DNA from: DASQEH01 sp038237745
Lineage (GTDB): Bacteria; Actinomycetota; Actinomycetes; Propionibacteriales; Nocardioidaceae
Assembly: GCA_038237745.1 (NCBI GenBank)
Contig: JBBRYJ010000015.1
Location: 1-61,932, forward strand
Direction of reading: 5' to 3'
Length of the DNA: 61,932 bases
Positions 39,676 through 47,927 of the stretch are shown here, piece by piece. A program made the translations under genes and the position numbers. The notes under the pieces were generated by a model. That model ran no database searches. It saw nothing but the letters and a program-made list of their open reading frames with translations, and was not told where the DNA came from. Positions within the stretch are counted from its first letter, which is position 1; the number at the start of each line of letters is the position of its first letter.

Positions 39676-40827
39676 ATGGTGAAGGGCACCGTGGAGGCGG
39701 CGGACCGGCTCGAAGCGTCGGTCGGGAGCCTCACCCAGACCGCCGTCGCCGAGATGCACGAGAAGCTCCCGTGGTTCCGCGCCCTGGCCGCGGAGAGTCG
39801 CTCGTGGATCGCCCTCACGGCGGCTGCGGGCATCTCCTCGTTCGTGGAGTGGCTTCGCGACCCGTCGTCCACCGACGCCGTCACCTCCGACGTCTTCGGC
39901 ACCGCACCACGGGAGCTGACCGGTGTGGTCACCTTCCAGCAGACCGTCGAGATGGTGCGGACCACCATCGCGGTGGTCGAGGCGCAGGTCGCCGGCGTGG
40001 TTGGACCGCAGGACGCGCCAGCGGTGCGCGAGTCCGTCATGCTCTACTCGCGCGAGGTGGCGTTCGCCGCTGCGGCCGTCTACGCGCGAGCCGCCGAACA
40101 ACGCGGCGCCTGGGACGCCCGCTTGGAGGCGCTTGTCGTCGACTCGGTCCTACGCGGAGAAGCCGACGAGGAGGTACGTTCGCGCGCCACCGCGCTGGGC
40201 TGGGCGTCCACGAGCGGGGTCTGCGTCGTCCTCGGCTACACCCCGACGGGAGACTCCGCTGTGACGGTCGATGCTCTCAAACGGTCCGCGCGGGCGGCGC
40301 GTCTGGATGCGCTCTGCGCGGTCCAGGGTGACCGCCTGGTCGTCGTGCTCGGTGGGGTCGTGGATGCCGACAAGGCGGCCAGCACGATCGCTGACCACTT
40401 CGGCAGCGGTGCCATCGTGACCGGTGACGTTGTCGACGACCTTCTCGGTGCAAACCAGTCGGCCCGATCAGCGGTCGCCGGGCTCCGTGCCGCCGTTGCC
40501 TGGCCAGAGGCGCCTCGCCCGGTCTCGAGCGAGGACCTCCTGCCGGAGCGGTCGCTGTCCGGTGACGGTCATGCCCGTCGCCGTCTGGTGTCGTCGGTCT
40601 ACCGGCCGCTGTTGGAGGCCGGCTCGGGCCTTCTGGAGACCCTCACGGCTTACCTTGACACGAGCGGTTCGATCGAGGCCACGGCGAGGATGCTGTTCGT
40701 CCATCCCAACACCGTCCGCTACCGGCTCCGGCGCATCGCCGACGTCACCGGGCTGTCCCCAGCAGAGGCACGAGACGCCTACACGCTTCGCATCGCTCTG
40801 ACGCTCGGGCGGCTTCTCTCCTTGTAG
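39676..40827 (+). CDS. PucR-family regulator, probable FasR-type activator of fatty-acid synthesis
   Basis: 383 residues. A variable N-terminal half is followed by a GGDEF-like central region and the C-terminal PucR helix-turn-helix: LETLTAYLDTSGSIEATARM and LFVHPNTVRYRLRRIADVTG. Position directly upstream of fabD is the same as for Streptomyces FasR and mycobacterial Rv2242, so control of the fab operon is the best guess. The ATG at 39676 lies exactly six bases after TAGGCT (39664-39669), a leaderless start. Its stop codon TAG is inside a perfect palindrome that lies before fabD. Confidence 0.88.
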   Translation: MVKGTVEAADRLEASVGSLTQTAVAEMHEKLPWFRALAAESRSWIALTAAAGISSFVEWLRDPSSTDAVTSDVFGTAPRELTGVVTFQQTVEMVRTTIAVVEAQVAGVVGPQDAPAVRESVMLYSREVAFAAAAVYARAAEQRGAWDARLEALVVDSVLRGEADEEVRSRATALGWASTSGVCVVLGYTPTGDSAVTVDALKRSARAARLDALCAVQGDRLVVVLGGVVDADKAASTIADHFGSGAIVTGDVVDDLLGANQSARSAVAGLRAAVAWPEAPRPVSSEDLLPERSLSGDGHARRRLVSSVYRPLLEAGSGLLETLTAYLDTSGSIEATARMLFVHPNTVRYRLRRIADVTGLSPAEARDAYTLRIALTLGRLLSL

Positions 40828-40839
40828 GTTTCCTACAAG
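40821..40839. promoter_or_regulatory. Perfect 19-bp palindrome before fabD
   Basis: CTTGTAGG-ttt-CCTACAAG is an uninterrupted 8-bp inverted repeat with a 3-bp spacer. It overlaps the PucR-type stop codon and precedes the fab operon by 57-87 bases, depending on the fabD start. It is a good candidate operator for the upstream regulator (inference); as RNA it would form only a weak hairpin. Confidence 0.65.
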
Positions 40840-40895
40840 AATACTCCGTGAACTTTCGTCTCCACGCCACCGCAGCACTCGTCAACCGAGACGGC

Positions 40896-42089
40896 ATGAT
40901 GGGTGCCGTGCTCGTCATCGCCGCTCCGGGTCAAGGCGCCCAGACCCCTGGGTTTCTCGCGCCATGGTTGGACGACGACCACTTCGCCGACCGCCTCAAC
41001 TGGCTCTCCGCCGTGGCCGGGCTCGACTTGGCGCACTTCGGCACCGTGGCCGACGAGACGACGATCCGCGACACTGCCGTCGCCCAACCTCTACTCGTAG
41101 CCTCGAGCCTGCTCGCCGCCCTGTCCCTCTTCCCCCATCCAGCGGACGCCTTCGGCCGGATCGGTGCCGTCGCGGGCCACAGCGTCGGCGAGGTCGCCGC
41201 GGCGGCTGGTGCAGGCGTCATCAGTGCCGAGCAGGCCATGGTTTTCGTGCGCGAGCGAGGGCAGGCAATGGCACGCGCGTCCGCCGTGTCACCGACCGGT
41301 ATGACGGCTCTCCTCGGCGGCGACCGGGCCGACGTGCTTCGAAGCCTGGAGCAGCACGGGCTCACCGCCGCCAACGACAACGGTGCCGGCCAGATCGTCG
41401 CCGCCGGCACCCTCGACCAGCTCCGGCGGCTCGACGACGACGCGCCGCCCAAGACCCGGCTGATCGCGCTGAGCGTCGCAGGCGCCTTCCATACAGAACA
41501 CATGCGGCCCGCGGTCGACGTGCTGGCCAAGCTCGCGCGGGCCATGACGACCCGTGACACGCGCACCCGGCTGATCTCAAACCGCGACGGTCAGGTCATC
41601 CACGACGGCCGCGACGTCCTGGCTCGCCTGGTGAGACAGGTGAGCACACCCGTGCGATGGGACCTGTGCATGCAGACGATGCTCGACCTCGGTGCAACCG
41701 GTCTGCTCGAGATGCCCCCTGCCGGCACGCTGACCGGTATCGCGAGACGACAGCTCAAGGGCGTCGAGACGTTCGCACTCAAGACGCCCGACCAGCTCGA
41801 CGAGGCTCGCGCCTTTGTCGAACGCCACGGCGACGCCTCGCCGATCGACTCCTCCCCCACCTGGCGGATGTTGGTGTCCCCGGCCAAAGGCACGTTCGCC
41901 CGCGCCCACGACATCCCGCAAGGCGTCCAACTCGTCGCCGGCGGTGCGGTGGGAGACGTGACGAACCTTCGCGGTTCCACCGTCGTGCTGGCTCCTCACG
42001 GCGGCACTATCGTCGAGTGGATCGTCGAGGACGGCGACCTGGTGTCCCCGGGTCAGCCACTCGTCCGCCTGCACCCCGAAAGCGAGTGA
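40896..42089 (+). CDS. fabD: Malonyl-CoA:ACP transacylase with C-terminal biotinyl/lipoyl-like domain
   Basis: 397 residues from ATG 40896; ATG 40899 and GTG 40908 are alternatives. IAAPGQGAQTPGFLAPWL opens the fold, GHSVGEVAAAAG around residue 95 holds the nucleophile serine and AGAFHTEHM the catalytic histidine. After the transferase core the protein continues about 75 residues with GTFARAHDIPQGVQLVAGG and VVLAPHGGTIVEWIVEDGDL followed by VSPGQPLVRLHPE. That is the half-barrel of a biotinyl/lipoyl carrier, but the EAMKM-type lysine hairpin is replaced by APHGG, so it cannot be biotinylated. FabD moves malonyl from CoA to ACP. Confidence 0.93.
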   Translation: MMGAVLVIAAPGQGAQTPGFLAPWLDDDHFADRLNWLSAVAGLDLAHFGTVADETTIRDTAVAQPLLVASSLLAALSLFPHPADAFGRIGAVAGHSVGEVAAAAGAGVISAEQAMVFVRERGQAMARASAVSPTGMTALLGGDRADVLRSLEQHGLTAANDNGAGQIVAAGTLDQLRRLDDDAPPKTRLIALSVAGAFHTEHMRPAVDVLAKLARAMTTRDTRTRLISNRDGQVIHDGRDVLARLVRQVSTPVRWDLCMQTMLDLGATGLLEMPPAGTLTGIARRQLKGVETFALKTPDQLDEARAFVERHGDASPIDSSPTWRMLVSPAKGTFARAHDIPQGVQLVAGGAVGDVTNLRGSTVVLAPHGGTIVEWIVEDGDLVSPGQPLVRLHPESE

Positions 42090-42090
42090 C

Positions 42091-43095
42091 ATGGCCGCCA
42101 CCATCTCCACAGCCACCGGCGCGTCACACACCCGCATGATGAGTATCGCCGGCTACCGGCCGAGCCGAGTCGTGACGAACGCCGACATCTGTAAGCACAT
42201 CGACTCCACGGACGAGTGGATCCGGACCCGCTCCGGCATCATCGAGAGGCGCTTCGCAGAGCCTCACGAGACGGTCCAGATGATGAGCGTGGAGGCGTCG
42301 CGCGAGGCCTTGAGACGCGCCGACATCGACCCTGCACAGATCGACTGTGTCCTCGTTGCCACGGTGTCCCACCTGATGCAGACACCGGCCGTCGCGACGC
42401 TGATCGCCGACGAGCTCGGGTCCACCCCGGCCGCAGCCCTCGACATCTCTGCCGCCTGCGCCGGGTTCTGTCACGGCGTCGGGATGGCGGCTGACATGGT
42501 CCGCTCGGGGAGTGCGAAGTTCGTGCTCGTGGTCGGCGTCGAGCGGCTCTCCGACATCACCGACCCAACAGACCGAGGGACCGCCTTCATCTTCGCCGAC
42601 GGTGCAGGCGCCGCCGTGATCGGGCCTTCCGACGTCGAGGGCATCGGACCGGTCGTTTGGGGCTCCGACGGCTCGAAGTATGACTACATCCGCCAGATCC
42701 AGAGCTGGGACCACGTGCTCGAGATGGAGAACCCCGAGATGCCGACGCTCCGGATGGACGGTAACCCCGTGTTCCGCTGGGCTTCCTTCGAGATGGCCAA
42801 GGTAGCCCGTGAGGCACTCGACCGGGCCGGTATGACGGTCGACGACCTCGAGGTCTTCGTGCCTCACCAGGCGAACATGCGCATAACCGACGCGATGGCC
42901 CGCGCCCTCAAGCTGCCCGACCGCGTCGTGATCGCCCGTGACATCGCCTATCAGGGCAACACGTCGGCGGCCTCCGTACCCCTCGCTGCGGCGGGCCTCC
43001 TGGACTCAGGCGAGGCGACGAGCGGCCAGACAGCCCTTCTCATCGCCTTCGGTGCAGGACTCTCATACGCCGCCCAGGTCGTCACCCTGCCGTGA
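42091..43095 (+). CDS. fabH: 3-oxoacyl-ACP synthase III
   Basis: 334 residues; the ATG is one base after the fabD stop, so translation is coupled. The catalytic triad is SAACAGFCHG (Cys, around 122), VFVPHQANMRI (His, around 259) and YQGNTSAASVP (Asn, around 290). ICKHIDSTDEWIRTRSGI is the N-terminal signature. It condenses an acyl-CoA starter with malonyl-ACP, setting straight or branched chain type. The position inside fabD-fabH-acpP-fabF is the Streptomyces arrangement, unlike mycobacteria where fabH is elsewhere. Confidence 0.96.
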   Translation: MAATISTATGASHTRMMSIAGYRPSRVVTNADICKHIDSTDEWIRTRSGIIERRFAEPHETVQMMSVEASREALRRADIDPAQIDCVLVATVSHLMQTPAVATLIADELGSTPAAALDISAACAGFCHGVGMAADMVRSGSAKFVLVVGVERLSDITDPTDRGTAFIFADGAGAAVIGPSDVEGIGPVVWGSDGSKYDYIRQIQSWDHVLEMENPEMPTLRMDGNPVFRWASFEMAKVAREALDRAGMTVDDLEVFVPHQANMRITDAMARALKLPDRVVIARDIAYQGNTSAASVPLAAAGLLDSGEATSGQTALLIAFGAGLSYAAQVVTLP

Positions 43096-43110
43096 CGACC
43101 CTCCCGTTCT

Positions 43111-43141
43111 CGCAGCGCCTCTGCGAACCCCCCATCGGGGG
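43111..43141 (+). promoter_or_regulatory. Two small hairpins between fabH and acpP
   Basis: CGCAG-cgcct-CTGCG (43111-43125) and a run of C pairing with a run of G around ATC (43128-43141) lie in the 93-bp gap before acpP. In other bacteria acpP is made in excess over its neighbours; these hairpins could be a processing site or a partial terminator (inference). Confidence 0.4.
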
Positions 43142-43188
43142 ATATCCAGCCCAGTCCCGCCCACCAGTAACCAAAAGGAGCCAACCGT

Positions 43189-43440
43189 ATGGCCAGCACT
43201 GAGGAGATCCGCTCCGGACTCGCCGATATCGTCAACGAGGTGGCGGGTATCCCTGCCGACGACGTCCAGCTCGACAAGTCGTTCACCGACGACCTCGACG
43301 TCGACTCGCTCTCGATGGTCGAGGTGGTCGTCGCAGCCGAGGAGACCTTCGGCGTGAAGATTCCCGACGACGAGGTCAAGAACCTCAAGACCGTCGGGGA
43401 CGCCGTCGCCTTCATCGAGACCAACCAGGGCACCTCCTGA
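43189..43440 (+). CDS. acpP: Acyl carrier protein
   Basis: 83 residues, strongly acidic, with AAAGGAG before the ATG. DDLDVDSLSMVEVVVAAEE contains the DSL motif; Ser40 takes the 4'-phosphopantetheine arm. GVKIPDDEVKNLKTVGDAVAFI is the usual C-terminal helix. It carries the growing acyl chain between FabD, FabH and FabF. It has the longer leader described under the hairpin entry, suggesting separate control. Confidence 0.97.
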   Translation: MASTEEIRSGLADIVNEVAGIPADDVQLDKSFTDDLDVDSLSMVEVVVAAEETFGVKIPDDEVKNLKTVGDAVAFIETNQGTS

Positions 43441-43528
43441 GCCTCGTCGCCGCTCGAGGAATGCCTGACCGCGAGCCGGGGCGACTCGTTGTGCCCGGAC
43501 ATATCGACAGACGAGGTGGTTTAGAGCG

Positions 43529-44767
43529 ATGAGCACCACACGCATCGTTGTCACAGGCCTCGGCGCGACGTCCCCCGTCGGTGGCGACGTACCGTCCACC
43601 TGGTCCGCACTGCTTGCGGGGACGTCCGGCGCGGCCCTCCTCACGGAGGACTGGGCCGACGATCTGCCGGTACGGATCGCAGCACGGGTGGCCGTCGAAC
43701 CACTCGACGTTCTCGACCGTGTCAGGGCCCGCAGGCTCGACCGTTCAGGGCAGTTCGCGCTCATAGCGGCTCTCGAAGCGTGGGCAGACAGCGGGCATAC
43801 CGACACGACCGTGGACTCCGAGCGTCTGGGGGTCGCGATCGCCTCAGGCATCGGCGGCGTCACCACGCTACTGAACAACTACGACCTGCTGAGGGACAAG
43901 GGCCCCCGCAGGGTTTCGCCCCTGTCGATCCCGATGCTCATGCCCAACAGCCCGGCCGCCAACGTGGGCCTGGCGTTCGGGGCGAAGGCCGGTGTGCATA
44001 CTCCGGTCTCCGCGTGCGCCTCGGGCAATGAGGCGATTGCCCACGGGATCGACATGATCCGCTTGGGGCGAGCCGACGTCGTCATCGTCGGCGGCACCGA
44101 GGCAGCCATCCACCCGCTGCCGCTGGCTGCGTTCGCCCAGATGATGGCCCTGTCGCGGCGTCATGACGAACCGGAACGGGCGTCGCGTCCATGGGACACG
44201 AATCGTGACGGATTCGTGCTCGGCGAGGGCGCTGCGGTCCTGGTCATCGAGAGCGCCGAACACGCCGCTGCCCGCGGTGCCCGTGTGTACGCCGAGGTGG
44301 CCGGCGCGGGAGTGACGGCGGACGCCCACGACATCGCTCAGCCAGACCCTGAGGGCCTGGGCGCGACCCGGGCGATGAAGGCGGCCTTCACCGAGTCGGG
44401 TCTCGGACCGCGCGACATCGTGCACATAAACGCACATGCGACATCGACTCCCCAGGGTGACGTGGCCGAGTGCCAGGCCATCACCAACGCGCTGGGCGGC
44501 GAGGTCGACCATGTCGTGGTCACCTCCACCAAGTCGATGACGGGGCATCTGCTGGGCGGTGCTGGTGCTCTGGAGTCGGTCGCGACAATTCTTGCCCTTC
44601 GGGACAGGCTGGTACCACCGACGATCAACGTGGACGACCTCGACCCGGCCGTCAAGCTCGACATCGCCACCGAACAGCGCACACTGCCCAGTGGTGACGT
44701 CGCCGCTCTCAACAACTCTTTCGGTTTCGGCGGCCACAACGTCGCGATCGCATTCCGCTCAGCCTGA
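43529..44767 (+). CDS. fabF: 3-oxoacyl-ACP synthase II (KasA/FabF type)
   Basis: 412 residues. IVVTGLGATSPVGGDVPSTW opens the thiolase fold. TPVSACASGNEAI holds the active-site cysteine (around 162), HINAHATSTPQGD one histidine (around 304) and STKSMTGHLLGGAGA the lysine and second histidine (around 339). It elongates acyl-ACP with malonyl-ACP. A single elongating synthase is present here, unlike the KasA/KasB pair of mycobacteria, which fits ordinary C16-C18 products rather than meromycolate. Confidence 0.95.
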   Translation: MSTTRIVVTGLGATSPVGGDVPSTWSALLAGTSGAALLTEDWADDLPVRIAARVAVEPLDVLDRVRARRLDRSGQFALIAALEAWADSGHTDTTVDSERLGVAIASGIGGVTTLLNNYDLLRDKGPRRVSPLSIPMLMPNSPAANVGLAFGAKAGVHTPVSACASGNEAIAHGIDMIRLGRADVVIVGGTEAAIHPLPLAAFAQMMALSRRHDEPERASRPWDTNRDGFVLGEGAAVLVIESAEHAAARGARVYAEVAGAGVTADAHDIAQPDPEGLGATRAMKAAFTESGLGPRDIVHINAHATSTPQGDVAECQAITNALGGEVDHVVVTSTKSMTGHLLGGAGALESVATILALRDRLVPPTINVDDLDPAVKLDIATEQRTLPSGDVAALNNSFGFGGHNVAIAFRSA

Positions 44768-44774
44768 GGTGATC

Positions 44775-46280
44775 ATGACAGTCAAGTCCGAGAATGCTCC
44801 CGCTCACACCACTTCGCAGGCGGTACCGGTTCCCGGTGGCCCGGATGCCAGGTCAGCTGCGCCGGCCGAGCCGGTCAAGCCACCGAAGGTTCCGCGAGAC
44901 GACGACCCCCGCAACCCGAACAAGCGGTTGGCGGCCTTCTTCGACGAGGACACTCTGGAGCTGATCAGCACCGACGACGACAGCGGGATGCTTGCCGCGG
45001 TCGGCACGGTCGACGGCGTACACACGGTTGCCTTCTGCTCCGACGCGACAGTCATGGGCGGCGCGATGGGACACGAGGGTTGCAAAGTGGTGGTCAACGC
45101 CTATACCCGGGCGATGGCCGACCGGGCGCCGATCGTGGGGCTCTGGCACTCGGGCGGTGCGCGGCTCGCCGAAGGCGTCCTGTCTCTGCACGCCGTTGGT
45201 CTGATCTTCCACGCCATGACCCAGGCCTCCGGCAAGATCCCGCAGGTGTCGGTCGTGCTCGGCCCTGCCGCCGGCGGAGCCGCATACGGTCCGGCGCTGA
45301 CGGACGTCGTCATTCTCGGTCCTGAGGGCCGAATCTTCGTCACGGGGCCGGACGTCGTGCGCTCGGTGACCGGTGAGGACGTCGACATGCTGCGCCTCGG
45401 TGGGCCGGAGCCGCACGGGCGCCGGTCGGGAGTGGTCCACGTGCTGGCCGAGTCCGAGGCGCATGCGCTGCGCCAGGCCCGACGGCTCGTCGCACTTTTC
45501 GGTGACCAGCGCACGCTCGACGAGGCGGCCGTCTCGGACGTCGACCTGTCGGAGCAGCTACCAGAGTCGAAGAAGCGGGCCTACGATGTTCATCCCTTGG
45601 TCGGCGCACTCCTCGACGCGGACTCACTGCTCGAGCTGCACCAACGCTGGGCACCGAACATCGTAACAGCGCTCGGTCGTTTCGGCGGTCGCACGGTGGG
45701 CGTCATCGCGAACAACCCCCTCCGGCTCGGTGGTTGCCTGGACTCGCCGTCCGCAGAGAAGGCGGCCCGGTTCGTGCGGATGTGCGATGCGTACGGCATA
45801 CCGCTCATCGTCGTCGTGGACGTCCCTGGCTACCTGCCTGGCGTCGGGCAGGAGTGGGACGGCGTCGTCCGGCGCGGCGCCAAGCTGCTGCATGCCTTCG
45901 GCGAGGCGGGAGTCCCCCGGGTGACGCTCGTGACCCGCAAGGCCTACGGCGGTGCGTACATCGCGATGAACGCGCGCGCCCTGGGGGCGACCCGGGTGTT
46001 CGCCTGGCCCGGGGCAGAGGTGGCCGTGATGGGTGCGGTCGCTGCCGTCAGGATCCTGCACCGCCGCAAGATCGCCGCTGTCGCCCCGGATCTGCGCCCG
46101 ACCGTCGAGGCCGACCTTGCCGCTGAGCACGAGAAGATCGCGGGCGGTGTCGAAAGAGCTGTCGAGATTGGCGTCGTCGACGAGGTCGTCGAGCCGTCGA
46201 CGACCCGCTCGGCCCTGGCTCGGGCGCTGGCCGGCGCTGACACCGGCTTGCGCGGGCAGCACGGCAACATCCCCCTCTGA
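44775..46280 (+). CDS. accD: Acyl-CoA carboxylase beta (carboxyltransferase) subunit, AccD6-like
   Basis: 501 residues from the ATG 8 bases after fabF. The first 60 residues are a polar, proline-rich tail. GGAMGHEGCKVVVNAYTRAM and GLWHSGGARLAEGV begin the crotonase-type N-half. SVVLGPAAGGAAYGPALTDV is the oxyanion region and VVDVPGYLPGVGQEWDGVVR plus RKAYGGAYIAMNARALG the C-half. It transfers the carboxyl from biotin to acetyl-CoA (or propionyl-CoA). The matching biotinylated alpha subunit is not in the window. Same place as accD6 in M. tuberculosis. Confidence 0.93.
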   Translation: MTVKSENAPAHTTSQAVPVPGGPDARSAAPAEPVKPPKVPRDDDPRNPNKRLAAFFDEDTLELISTDDDSGMLAAVGTVDGVHTVAFCSDATVMGGAMGHEGCKVVVNAYTRAMADRAPIVGLWHSGGARLAEGVLSLHAVGLIFHAMTQASGKIPQVSVVLGPAAGGAAYGPALTDVVILGPEGRIFVTGPDVVRSVTGEDVDMLRLGGPEPHGRRSGVVHVLAESEAHALRQARRLVALFGDQRTLDEAAVSDVDLSEQLPESKKRAYDVHPLVGALLDADSLLELHQRWAPNIVTALGRFGGRTVGVIANNPLRLGGCLDSPSAEKAARFVRMCDAYGIPLIVVVDVPGYLPGVGQEWDGVVRRGAKLLHAFGEAGVPRVTLVTRKAYGGAYIAMNARALGATRVFAWPGAEVAVMGAVAAVRILHRRKIAAVAPDLRPTVEADLAAEHEKIAGGVERAVEIGVVDEVVEPSTTRSALARALAGADTGLRGQHGNIPL

Positions 46281-46295
46281 CCCACTCCCCACGTC

Positions 46296-46383
46296 GAGAG
46301 GCGCAAAACGCTCCCTCGAAAGGGCGAGAAAGCCCGGGGGGCCGGTGGTGTCGCTCCCGGCGGAGCACATGCGCCCTCTCGGC
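46296..46383. repeat. 22-bp intergenic tandem repeat, locus D (four units, mixed orientation)
   Basis: Units at 46296-46317 and 46318-46339 are in the locus A orientation (cores GGCGCAAAACGCTCC and GGGCGAGAAAGCCC). A diverged unit follows at 46340-46361, and 46362-46383 (core GCACATGCGCCCTCTCGG) is in the locus C orientation. All are 22 bp. The array fills the gap between convergent accD and ppk2. Confidence 0.75.
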
Positions 46384-46387
46384 TGGG

Positions 46388-47206
46388 TCAGTGGCTCTGG
46401 GGGACGAGTCGCTGCTGGCTCTCGGGCGGACGGACGTACTCGTCCTGCTGGCGCTCGGGGAGCTCGAGCGGCGCGGACGTGAGGTCTTCGTACGGTATGA
46501 CGCTGAGCAGGTGGCTGATGCAGTTGAGCCGGGCCAGTTCCTTCTCGTCGGCCTGAACAACCCACCAAGGCGACGTCTCGGTGTCCGTGTGCTGGAACAT
46601 CACGTCCTTCGCGCGGGAGTAGTCGACCCAACGAGCCCGTGACTCCAGGTCCATCGGGCTCAGCTTCCAGCGCTTGCGAGGATTGTTGATCCGCTCCTGG
46701 AAGCGCCGCTCCTGCTCGTCGTCACTGACGGAGAACCAGTACTTGACGAGGACGACGCCCGAGCGGATGAGCATGTTCTCGAACTCGGGAACGCTTCGTA
46801 GGAACTCGTGGTACTCAGCGTCGGTGCAGAACCCCATGACGTGCTCGACCCCCGCGCGGTTGTACCAGCTGCGGTCGAACAAGACGATCTCTCCCGCAGC
46901 GGGGAGCTCGACGACATATCGCTGGAAGTACCACTGGGAGCGCTCGCGCTCGGTCGGCGCAGGAAGTGCGACGACTCTCACCACACGCGGGTTCGTCTGG
47001 TCGACGATGCGCTTGATCGTGCCGCCCTTGCCGGCCGCGTCCCGCCCCTCGAATATCACACAGAGCTTGAGTCGTTCGTGGACGACCCATTCCTGAAGCT
47101 TGACTAGCTCCCGCTGTAGTCGGCTCATCTCCTTCTCGTACGCCTTCTTCTGAGCCTTCTTGCCTGTCGCCTTCTTCTTCGACGATGCGGCAGCTTGTCG
47201 AGCCAT
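46388..47206 (-). CDS. ppk2: Polyphosphate kinase 2 (PPK2) family protein
   Basis: 272 residues from ATG 47206. A lysine-rich N-terminus (SSKKKATGKKAQKKAYEKEM) precedes the kinase core: VIFEGRDAAGKGGTIKRIVD (Walker A, around 54), IVLFDRSWYNRAGVEHVMGF (lid/Walker B, around 112) and ERINNPRKRWKLSPMDLESR. PPK2 enzymes phosphorylate nucleoside mono- or diphosphates with polyphosphate, or make polyphosphate from GTP. The single-domain size and the short N-terminus point to a class I, NDP-phosphorylating enzyme; that subclass call is tentative. Confidence 0.9.
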   Translation of the reverse strand: MARQAAASSKKKATGKKAQKKAYEKEMSRLQRELVKLQEWVVHERLKLCVIFEGRDAAGKGGTIKRIVDQTNPRVVRVVALPAPTERERSQWYFQRYVVELPAAGEIVLFDRSWYNRAGVEHVMGFCTDAEYHEFLRSVPEFENMLIRSGVVLVKYWFSVSDDEQERRFQERINNPRKRWKLSPMDLESRARWVDYSRAKDVMFQHTDTETSPWWVVQADEKELARLNCISHLLSVIPYEDLTSAPLELPERQQDEYVRPPESQQRLVPQSH

Positions 47207-47278
47207 CAGGTCATACCCTTCTGAAGCATGAAGGGAGTCTGCCACCCGATGGCACCAGACGCTGGCTGGTCTCGTTCG

Positions 47279-47803
47279 CTACACCACGTGGTGGAGCCAC
47301 CGCACAGGAGCGCCCTCGCCCGCATGGCGGAACGGCTCGAGCGCGTCGTCCCACTCGCTGCCGAGGAGCTTGCCGATCTCGGAGAGCAACGCGGCATCGC
47401 CCGCGGACTTCGCCACGGCTGCCCGAAGGCGATCTTCGGAGATCATCATGTCGCCGTGCAGACCCGTCACCGCATGATAGACCCCCAGGTTGGGGGTGAA
47501 TGAGAAGCGCGCTCCCTCGCTTACCGCCGTCGGTTCCTCTGTCACCTCGAAGAGGAGCTGCTCCCAACCTCTGAGCGCAGAGGTTATCCCCGCTGCCGTG
47601 CCGACCTCGCCGCTCCAGGAGAGCTCGGTGCGGTAGGTCCGTGAGCGCGCGGGTTGCAAAGTCCAGGACAGGTCGACGGGCGTGCCGAGAACGCCACCCA
47701 CCGCCCACTCGACATGCGGGCACAGTGCGGACGGCGACGCGTGGACGAACAGCACGCCGCGCGTGACCACGGATGTGGTCTCCATACTTCTGATCAGGTT
47801 CAC
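47279..47803 (-). CDS. DUF3145 family protein
   Basis: 174 residues from GTG 47803, which has AGGAGGATC directly ahead; the family core begins at the ATG 47785. TRGVLFVHASPSALCPHVEW leads into AVGGVLG, then WSGEVGTAAGITSALRGWEQLLF and a C-terminal WLHHVV define DUF3145, an actinobacteria-only family of unknown function. It is soluble and mildly acidic. A single gene, between ppk2 and the MoxR operon, on the same strand as both. Confidence 0.88.
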   Translation of the reverse strand: MNLIRSMETTSVVTRGVLFVHASPSALCPHVEWAVGGVLGTPVDLSWTLQPARSRTYRTELSWSGEVGTAAGITSALRGWEQLLFEVTEEPTAVSEGARFSFTPNLGVYHAVTGLHGDMMISEDRLRAAVAKSAGDAALLSEIGKLLGSEWDDALEPFRHAGEGAPVRWLHHVV

Positions 47804-47927
47804 CGATCCTCCTCGGACTGCAGGGTCGCCTTCCCCAGCGCACTGCATCGAGTCAGTTCGAGAACTCGTCCCTAGTGTGCCTCATAGGCCCCATCTGCAC
47901 CACCACATCGCCCGACAAAGGTGCCGG

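Noticed and set aside
39594..40040. N-terminal extension of the PHP-domain protein
   Set aside because: The extension is antisense to the PucR-type gene and Ser/Thr/Arg-rich. The ATG at 39593 starts exactly where the helix-hairpin-helix region begins.
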